Of a stretch of 7,751 nucleotides of DNA, positions 1 to 4,752 are shown piece after piece; position 1 is the stretch's first letter; every line of letters starts with the position of its first letter. The notes under the pieces are model-generated. The model worked only from the letters and a program-made list of their open reading frames with translations. It was not told the origin of the DNA and did no database searches. The position numbers and the translations under genes are program-made. This DNA is from Chloroflexota bacterium (lineage in GTDB: Bacteria > Chloroflexota > Chloroflexia > Thermomicrobiales > UBA6265): positions 1-7,751 of the forward strand of contig JAFAEX010000190.1 of NCBI GenBank assembly GCA_023423795.1. The letters run 5' to 3'.

Positions 1-68
1 GCCGTTGTTCTCCGGCCGCGCCCCCCGGTTCGCCGTCGTCGATTGCTGCCCGTTTGCTGTGGTGAACG

Positions 69-74
69 TACAAT
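69..74 (+). promoter_or_regulatory. Possible upstream -10 hexamer (TACAAT)
   Basis: TACAAT matches the sigma-70 -10 consensus TATAAT at five of six positions and stands out as AT-rich in a GC-rich leader. No good -35 element lies 16-18 nt upstream; the nearest candidate, TTGCTG at 43-48, leaves a 20-nt spacer. If used, transcription would start near position 81 and the LexA-like box at 151-162 would lie in the transcribed leader. This is a weak candidate, secondary to the one at 144-149. Confidence 0.25.
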
Positions 75-140
75 ACGGACTCCGCAATCCCACACGCCCC
101 GCGCTTCAGGTGCTGCGACCGCTCGGCGTGGGCACGGCTG

Positions 141-149
141 TGGTAATCT
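141..149 (+). promoter_or_regulatory. Candidate extended -10 promoter of the operon (TGG-TAATCT)
   Basis: TGG followed by TAATCT fits the extended -10 form TGn-TAnnnT. This is the most AT-rich stretch just before the first gene. No convincing -35 is seen 17 nt upstream (around 121-126 the sequence is GCTCGG), which is tolerable for extended -10 promoters. The predicted start point, about 6-8 nt downstream, falls near 156 inside the LexA-like box, so a repressor bound there would block initiation. Assigned from sequence pattern only. Confidence 0.4.
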
Positions 150-150
150 A

Positions 151-162
151 GAACGAACGTTC
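151..162 (+). promoter_or_regulatory. Putative LexA (SOS) operator, GAAC-N4-GTTC
   Basis: The 12 bases GAAC GAAC GTTC match the Gram-positive LexA box core GAAC-N4-GTTC exactly, and the inner four bases fit RNRY of the longer Bacillus-type consensus CGAACRNRYGTTYC. The outer flanks are A (150) and G (163) rather than C and C. The box starts directly after the candidate -10 hexamer and lies 19 nt before the ATG at 182 and 37 nt before the ATG at 200, a typical repressor position. The genes behind it are all DNA-repair genes, which raises its plausibility. The LexA motif of this particular organism is unknown, so the call is inference from pattern plus context. Confidence 0.5.
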
Positions 163-172
163 GGGCGTTCGT
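153..172 (+). repeat. Inverted repeat ACGAACG-N6-CGTTCGT in the leader
   Basis: Arms at 153-159 and 166-172 are perfect 7-base reverse complements around a 6-base loop. They share bases with the LexA-like box and with the 10-base palindrome CGAACGTTCG at 154-163. The repeat may be a second, overlapping operator half-site arrangement or a small RNA hairpin at the very 5' end of the transcript. The two options cannot be separated from sequence alone. Confidence 0.5.
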
Positions 173-189
173 ACACTTGCGATGGCGAC

Positions 190-195
190 GGAGGG
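190..195 (+). promoter_or_regulatory. Ribosome binding site (GGAGGG) favouring the nurA start at 200
   Basis: GGAGGG sits 4 nt before the in-frame ATG at 200. The ATG at 182 has no purine-rich Shine-Dalgarno sequence upstream (the bases before it read TACACTTGCG). This argues that translation begins at 200 rather than 182, although the 4-nt spacing is slightly short. Confidence 0.5.
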
Positions 196-199
196 CAGC

Positions 200-1282
200 A
201 TGGGCGGGTCGGAATCGGCCGGGAGCGCCAGTTTCGCTGTCCGGGCGGCGCACCTCCAGCGCCGCCTCGCGCGCGGCGGCGTGCGCATCGCCGACATGCG
301 CGGCGCTCCGGCGCTGGAATTGCAGTTCGCGGGCGGCGTCGGCGGCGTGGCCCCGGTCGCTTCGGCGCGGCCGGGGATCGAGCCGATCGAGGGCGGCATC
401 GTCGCCCGGCGGGTGCCGCCGGCGGCGGCCGCGTCCAGCCGCATCCGCTATTTTCTCGACGGCGCGCAGCGCACGCTGCCGTTCGCCCGGATCGGGTCGG
501 TGCCGGTCGCGGCGGTCGTCGCCGGCGCGGGCGTGCTGGAGCGCGAGCCGTGCGCCGGCTGCGCGATGGCGCCGGGGACGATCGCCTTCCGCCACGCCCT
601 GATCGTGCCCCGCCGGTTGCCGGACCCGGAGGTCCAGCGCATGGTCGAGATGGCAGCCGGGCTCGGGTGGGACATCGTCGATCCGCTCGACGTGCCCAAG
701 GTCACCGACCCCGAAGCGGTCGCCAACGACTACGGCCAGATGCAGTACTGGGTCTTTGAAGCGGCGAAGGGGGTCCGCGAGTCGCTGGAGCGGGATGTGC
801 TGCTGCGGTTTCGCGGACCGGACGACCGGTCGCGCGAGGACGGCTGGCTGGTCGTCGATGGCCGCCTCTCCGCCGACCGCCCGCGGACGCTCGGGTTGGT
901 GAAGCGGTTCACCAACGCGTACCTGAGCGGGGCGGAGGCCAACGTGCTGCTGTCCCTGCCGAAGGGGCACCGCACGACCGCCTTCCGGGCCAGCGGCGGC
1001 CGCCACTACGGCGAGGCGTTGGAGAATCGCCTGTTGTGGTACCTGCGCATGTGGGACCACGACGGGCTGGACGCGCACCACTCGCTGGTTCGCGTCGAGG
1101 CAACGCCGGACGTGGAATCCACGACCCAAATCGACGAGATTTCGGGCTGGCTGCTCGCCGAGCGGACGCCCCGGGCCACCGGCGACGAGCGCTGGGCGAC
1201 GCTGCTGTACCCGGTCCACCAGCTCGAACGCATCCTTAAGCGCCGGATCGACGGCGACACGCGCGGCTGGTCCGGCCGATGA
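200..1282 (+). CDS. nurA: NurA-family 5'-3' nuclease, partner of HerA
   Basis: NurA nucleases degrade DNA ends and, when driven by the HerA translocase, resect double-strand ends to 3' overhangs for recombination. Numbered from the ATG at 182, the protein shows the family pattern: motif I Asp in YFLDG (D93), a second Asp in WLVVDG (D226) with candidate Glu partners E200/E203 upstream, the GLVK segment (238-241), and a C-terminal His in YPVHQLE (H346). These are the expected RNase H-like metal ligands. Length is 366 aa from 182 or 360 aa from 200; I prefer 200 because of its GGAGGG, and an in-frame TAG at 149-151 bounds the ORF. The stop overlaps the herA ATG by 4 nt (ATGA), as expected for a coupled HerA-NurA pair. 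An isolated CAGC (C124, C127) has no second cysteine pair nearby. No signal peptide or membrane segment is visible. The family call rests on motifs plus the neighbouring HerA. Confidence 0.82.
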   Translation: MGGSESAGSASFAVRAAHLQRRLARGGVRIADMRGAPALELQFAGGVGGVAPVASARPGIEPIEGGIVARRVPPAAAASSRIRYFLDGAQRTLPFARIGSVPVAAVVAGAGVLEREPCAGCAMAPGTIAFRHALIVPRRLPDPEVQRMVEMAAGLGWDIVDPLDVPKVTDPEAVANDYGQMQYWVFEAAKGVRESLERDVLLRFRGPDDRSREDGWLVVDGRLSADRPRTLGLVKRFTNAYLSGAEANVLLSLPKGHRTTAFRASGGRHYGEALENRLLWYLRMWDHDGLDAHHSLVRVEATPDVESTTQIDEISGWLLAERTPRATGDERWATLLYPVHQLERILKRRIDGDTRGWSGR

Positions 1283-3522
1283 CCGACGGGGGAGCCGATT
1301 CGATGGGAACGCCGAACGGGAACGGAAACGGCCACGGGACGGCGGAGCACGCGTCGGTCGCCGAAATGGGCACGGAATGGGACGATGTGTTCGACGATGC
1401 CGCGTCGCCATCCGAATCTGTCAGCGCGCCCGGGTTGTCGCCCGAGATGCTGGCGGCGTTCGGCGACCTGATCGACCAGCGGACCGGGCCGGTCGGCCGC
1501 GTCGTCGGCAGCGAACGGGAACCGGCCGGCAACACCGCCTTCGCGTTCTGGGCCGACGCCGGCGCGTTGACGCTGGACGTCGGCCACATCGTCGTCTCCT
1601 TTTCCGAGGAGGCGGCCGTCATCGGCGTGGTGGACGAGCCGCGCCGCTTCTCCGACGTCCAGAGTTTCCTCGACGACTACTTCGACCGGCTCGGCTCCGA
1701 AGACCTCACCGCGCTGCAGGCGACGGCTCGCCCGGAGATGCTCGTCTTCACCGTCCGCACGCTCAAGACGAAGCACCTGCGCGACGACGTCGATTCGCAC
1801 CGCCCGCCCGTCGCCGGCCCGGTCTGGTTCGCCACCAAGGAGGCGATCGCCTACGCGCTGGATACGTCGAAGTTCACGGGGTTCGAGGTGCCGGCGCTGC
1901 TCCACACCAACGGCAACTGGGAACGCGACGAGCAGGGCGAGATCGTCAGGGACGAGAAGGACCGAGAGACGTTCCAGCGGACGCCGATCTGGCTCGATTC
2001 CCACTACCTGATGGGGCCGGAGGCCGGGCACGCCAACTGGACCGGGCAATCCGGATTGGCGACCAAAACCAGCCATGCCATCTTCCTGATCTCGTCGGCG
2101 TTCCAGCGGATGCGCGCCAAGGGGGAACGGGTCGCCGCCCTGATGTTCAACGTCAAGGGAAGCGACCTGCTCTGGCTCGACAAGCCGGCCGAGCCGGCCG
2201 AGACGCTGCGCGAGGCCTACGCCGCCGCCGGCGCACGCGGCCTGCGCCCGCAGGATGTGGCCGATTACGCCTCGTTCGGACTGGAGCCGGAGCCGTTCGC
2301 CAACCTGCGCATCTTTGCCCCGTTCATCCCGGACATGGCGCCGGGATCGTCGGCGGGAGAACAGGGCGTCGTGCGGCTGGCGGGCATCGGGCCGGAGATG
2401 ATGGCGCGGCGGCTCAACACCTACCGCAACGAACCGGCCGAGTGCGCCAACGTTTTCCCGGTGGTGTGGACTATCGACAAGCTGCTCCGGATGGCGCACC
2501 GCGTTTTCGACCGCGACGATCTGGACGACAAGCTGTTCGGCCTCATCGCCGATGTCCGGGAGTTGAAACCCGGTTCCCTCGGCGAGCTGCTGGAGATTTT
2601 GACCACCGGCGCGGAAGAGGCGCTGCAGTCGAGCGACGGGACGTGGCAGGGGCACAACCGCTATACCGTGCTGAAGCTGCGGAACCGCATCCAGGGGCTG
2701 GAATCGAAATTCGGCGGCCTGCTGGCGCGCTCCCCGGTCGATTTCGGCGACACCCCGGCGGTGGATGGTCCGTTCGCCGACCAGGAGCTGCGGGTGGTGG
2801 ATATCGCCCGCTGCAACTCGAACGTGCAGGAGGTGCTCGTCTCCGGCGTCGTCAACGAGGTTTGGAAAAAGGCCGAACTCGGCAACCTCGGCGTGGACAA
2901 GCTGATCGTGTTCGTCGATGAGCTGAACAAGTACGCCCCGGCCGGCGGCGAGGGCGGGCTGCGCGACGTGCTGGTGGACATCGCCGCGCGCGGCCGCCAC
3001 CTCAACGTGGTGCTGTTCGGGGCGCAGCAGTTCCGCTCCCGCGTCGAGGGGGAGATCCTCGGCAACTGCGGCACGTCGTTCTACGGGCGGGTCGGGGACG
3101 AGGAGATCGTCAACGCCGCCTACCGCTCACTCTCCGAGACGGTCAAGGGCGAACTGATGGGGCTGCCGAAAGGGCGGCTGCTGGTGCGGCACGCCCACTT
3201 CCGGGCGCCGCTGTTCGGCGCGTTCCCGATGCCGCCGACGGTGACCGGCACGCTCGGCCAGCGGATTTTCAACGACGGCGGCGCGGTGCGTACCCAGCAC
3301 CCCGGCGACGTCATCTGGAACGTCTGCAAGGAGTTCATGGCCGACAAGGCGCCGACGCTGGGCGACGTGCGCCGTAAGGCGGACGGGCTCGATCCGGACG
3401 CGTTGCACGCCATCGCCCGCCAGATTCGGGATCAGGCGAACAAGCCCGGCCTCGGCCGCGGGTTCAACCCGTGGCACATCGCGTCCGGCGGCATGGACCG
3501 GCTGCGCAGCCGAGGGCGCTAG
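1279..3522 (+). CDS. herA: HerA-like hexameric DNA translocase ATPase
   Basis: HerA is a ring-shaped FtsK/HerA-superfamily ATPase that pumps DNA into NurA during end resection. Residues 1-60 are a Gly/Asn-rich then acidic tail. About 72-122 look like the HAS barrel (GRVVGS ... VVSFSEEAAVIGVV). The RecA-like ATPase core follows, with a helical region around 390-520 in which a long coiled segment interrupts the core. The only P-loop candidate is GQSGLATKT (256-264, K263), which lacks the usual Gly before Lys. Walker B is intact (LIVFVDE, D547/E548), followed by LFGAQQFRSR (579-588), which corresponds to the HerA SQR sensor/arginine-finger segment; R586 is the likely finger. At 747 aa it is longer than typical archaeal HerA of about 500 aa. 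The ATG at 1279 overlaps the nurA stop; an alternative ATG at 1303 (M9) has a better Shine-Dalgarno sequence (1288-1294). mre11 begins 45 nt downstream. The superfamily call is secure; an intact P-loop function is inferred. Confidence 0.85.
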   Translation: MTDGGADSMGTPNGNGNGHGTAEHASVAEMGTEWDDVFDDAASPSESVSAPGLSPEMLAAFGDLIDQRTGPVGRVVGSEREPAGNTAFAFWADAGALTLDVGHIVVSFSEEAAVIGVVDEPRRFSDVQSFLDDYFDRLGSEDLTALQATARPEMLVFTVRTLKTKHLRDDVDSHRPPVAGPVWFATKEAIAYALDTSKFTGFEVPALLHTNGNWERDEQGEIVRDEKDRETFQRTPIWLDSHYLMGPEAGHANWTGQSGLATKTSHAIFLISSAFQRMRAKGERVAALMFNVKGSDLLWLDKPAEPAETLREAYAAAGARGLRPQDVADYASFGLEPEPFANLRIFAPFIPDMAPGSSAGEQGVVRLAGIGPEMMARRLNTYRNEPAECANVFPVVWTIDKLLRMAHRVFDRDDLDDKLFGLIADVRELKPGSLGELLEILTTGAEEALQSSDGTWQGHNRYTVLKLRNRIQGLESKFGGLLARSPVDFGDTPAVDGPFADQELRVVDIARCNSNVQEVLVSGVVNEVWKKAELGNLGVDKLIVFVDELNKYAPAGGEGGLRDVLVDIAARGRHLNVVLFGAQQFRSRVEGEILGNCGTSFYGRVGDEEIVNAAYRSLSETVKGELMGLPKGRLLVRHAHFRAPLFGAFPMPPTVTGTLGQRIFNDGGAVRTQHPGDVIWNVCKEFMADKAPTLGDVRRKADGLDPDALHAIARQIRDQANKPGLGRGFNPWHIASGGMDRLRSRGR
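1288..1294 (+). promoter_or_regulatory. Ribosome binding site (GGGGGAG) for an alternative herA start at 1303
   Basis: GGGGGAG ends 8 nt before the in-frame ATG at 1303 (codon 9). The ATG at 1279 has no recognisable Shine-Dalgarno sequence and would depend on coupling with the nurA stop. Either start may be used; the difference is eight residues of an unstructured tail. Confidence 0.4.
1315..1338 (+). repeat. Short degenerate hexamer repeat inside herA
   Basis: Four consecutive hexamers, AACGGG, AACGGA, AACGGC and CACGGG, encode the Asn-Gly / His-Gly run near residues 13-20 of HerA. The array is too short and degenerate to be a mobile or CRISPR repeat. It probably arose by slippage and encodes a flexible linker. 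Confidence 0.5.
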
Positions 3523-3557
3523 TCGTTCCGTCAGCATCAGCCCAATCGCCGCCAATC

Positions 3558-3563
3558 GAGGAG
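3558..3563 (+). promoter_or_regulatory. Ribosome binding site (GAGGAG) fixing the GTG start of mre11
   Basis: GAGGAG lies 4 nt before the GTG at 3568 in the 45-nt gap after herA. The encoded protein runs straight into the Mre11 motif I (LADTHLG) within 17 residues, so this GTG gives a normal N-terminus. No promoter or terminator is apparent in the gap, consistent with one transcript. Confidence 0.6.
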
Positions 3564-3567
3564 CCCC

Positions 3568-4752
3568 GTGACCGACCGCCTGCTACGCATCGCCCACCTC
3601 GCCGACACCCACCTCGGCTATCGCGCCTACCACCGGACGACGCCGGAAGGCCGCAACGCCCGGATGGTGGACATCGAACTTGGCCTGGAACGGGCGATCG
3701 ACGACATCCTCACCCGCGACGTCGATCTGGTGCTGCATGCGGGAGACGTCTTCCACCACAACCGGCCGACGTGGAGCACGCTGCGGGTCTTCGTCGAGCA
3801 GATGCGCCGGCTGGAAGCGGCCGGCATCCCGACCGTCCTCATCGCCGGCAACCACGACACGCCCCGGCTGCGGACGACCTCGACCGTCTACGAACTGCTG
3901 CCGCTGGCGCTGCCGCGCGTTCGGTTCGTCACCGGGTGGAAGGTCGAGGAGGTGCCGCTCGACGATCTCGGGTTGTGGGTCCACGCCTTCCCGCACGGGG
4001 CGAACACGAACCCGAACCTGGACCCGCTGATCCCGATCGCGGGCGCCCGCAATATCCTCATGGCACATGGGCTCGCGCCGGGTTTGAACCTCGCCCACAC
4101 CCACGAGCCAGGCGAGGAGCGGTTGACGACGGAAGTCCAATCCACCGCGTTCGACTACGTTGCGCTCGGGCACTACCACATCCACGGACCCCAAGGCGGC
4201 AACGCCTGGTATTCCGGCAGCACCGAGCGGATGGGGTGGGGTGACGAACCGGCCGAGCCGGGCTACAACTTCGTCACCATCGGGCCGCCCGGCGCGGACC
4301 CGGAAGTCGAGCACGTCCGCGTTCCGGCGCGGACGATGCGCACGCTTCCTCGCATCGAGGCGGGCGACCTCGACGCGCGCCAACTCGCCGACCTGATCCT
4401 CGACCGTGCCCGCGCCGCCGACGACCCGGAGGCCATGTTGCGCTTCCCGGTGCGCGGCGCGACCCGGCGGGTCACAGGCGACGCCCGGGCGATCCTGCGG
4501 CGGGATGCCGGCGACGAGGTGTGGCTGGCCGAGATCAAGCACGAGGCGGCGACCGACCCCGAGCGGGCCGGACGCGAGTCAATCGTCCTGAAACCGCTGC
4601 CCGAACTGTTCGAGGACTTCGTCGCGATGCGCCTGGCCGACGCCACCTACGACGACGCCTTCGCGGCGTTCATGCGGGAGCGGGGCCGCCCCATCCTCGA
4701 CGAGGCCGTGCGGGTCTCCGAAGAAACCGCCGCCGAGGAGGCCGCATCGTGA
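3568..4752 (+). CDS. sbcD: Mre11/SbcD-type DNA repair nuclease
   Basis: This is the Mn-dependent calcineurin-like phosphoesterase subunit of the Mre11-Rad50 (SbcCD) complex, which nicks and trims DNA ends, hairpins and protein-blocked ends in the cytoplasm. All phosphodiesterase motifs are present in order: DTH (D13, H15), GDVFH (D60, H63), GNHD (N95, H96, D97), MAH (H167) and GHYH (H202, H204). These correspond one for one to the two-metal ligands and the catalytic His known from archaeal Mre11. A capping domain follows (about 245-335), then C-terminal helices (about 343-394, LPELFEDF...), the expected Rad50-binding region. Length is 394 aa, close to E. coli SbcD at about 400. Start is GTG with GAGGAG upstream; the stop overlaps the rad50 GTG (GTGA), so the two subunits are translationally coupled. 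No broken or missing catalytic residue is seen. Fourth-neighbour context with HerA/NurA supports a role in end resection. Confidence 0.95.
   Translation: MTDRLLRIAHLADTHLGYRAYHRTTPEGRNARMVDIELGLERAIDDILTRDVDLVLHAGDVFHHNRPTWSTLRVFVEQMRRLEAAGIPTVLIAGNHDTPRLRTTSTVYELLPLALPRVRFVTGWKVEEVPLDDLGLWVHAFPHGANTNPNLDPLIPIAGARNILMAHGLAPGLNLAHTHEPGEERLTTEVQSTAFDYVALGHYHIHGPQGGNAWYSGSTERMGWGDEPAEPGYNFVTIGPPGADPEVEHVRVPARTMRTLPRIEAGDLDARQLADLILDRARAADDPEAMLRFPVRGATRRVTGDARAILRRDAGDEVWLAEIKHEAATDPERAGRESIVLKPLPELFEDFVAMRLADATYDDAFAAFMRERGRPILDEAVRVSEETAAEEAAS
4736..4741 (+). promoter_or_regulatory. Ribosome binding site (AGGAGG) fixing the GTG start of rad50
   Basis: A full AGGAGG consensus sits 7 nt before the GTG at 4749, inside the 3' end of mre11. 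It settles the start at 4749 in place of the much earlier in-frame ATG at 4521, which would overlap mre11 by over 200 nt and add a non-homologous Arg-rich extension. Confidence 0.75.

Noticed and set aside
317..328. Second LexA-like site GAAT-TGCA-GTTC inside nurA
   Set aside because: It has one mismatch in the core, lies within the coding region and is not next to a promoter; most likely chance.
43..759. 238-codon + strand frame beginning in the leader
   Set aside because: It runs through the nurA gene in another frame, is extremely Arg/Gly-rich and has no domain, while the overlapping nurA frame carries the nuclease motifs.
1315..1338. Hexamer array considered as a CRISPR or VNTR locus
   Set aside because: Only four degenerate 6-base units without spacers, and they encode a plausible Gly/Asn linker in frame.
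1006..3000. Long open frame of 664 codons on the - strand across nurA/herA
   Set aside because: It is antisense to two genes with clear family motifs, its translation is Arg/Val/Gly/His-rich with no recognisable domain, and long antisense frames are normal in high-GC genes.
3523..3567. Possible terminator or separate promoter between herA and mre11
   Set aside because: The 45-nt gap shows no stable hairpin, T-tract or AT-rich -10; only the GAGGAG ribosome site is evident.
4521..4748. In-frame upstream extension of rad50 from the ATG at 4521
   Set aside because: It would overlap mre11 by more than 200 nt and add an Arg-rich sequence with no Rad50 similarity; the GTG at 4749 has AGGAGG 7 nt upstream and begins exactly at the family's LVRLELENF start.
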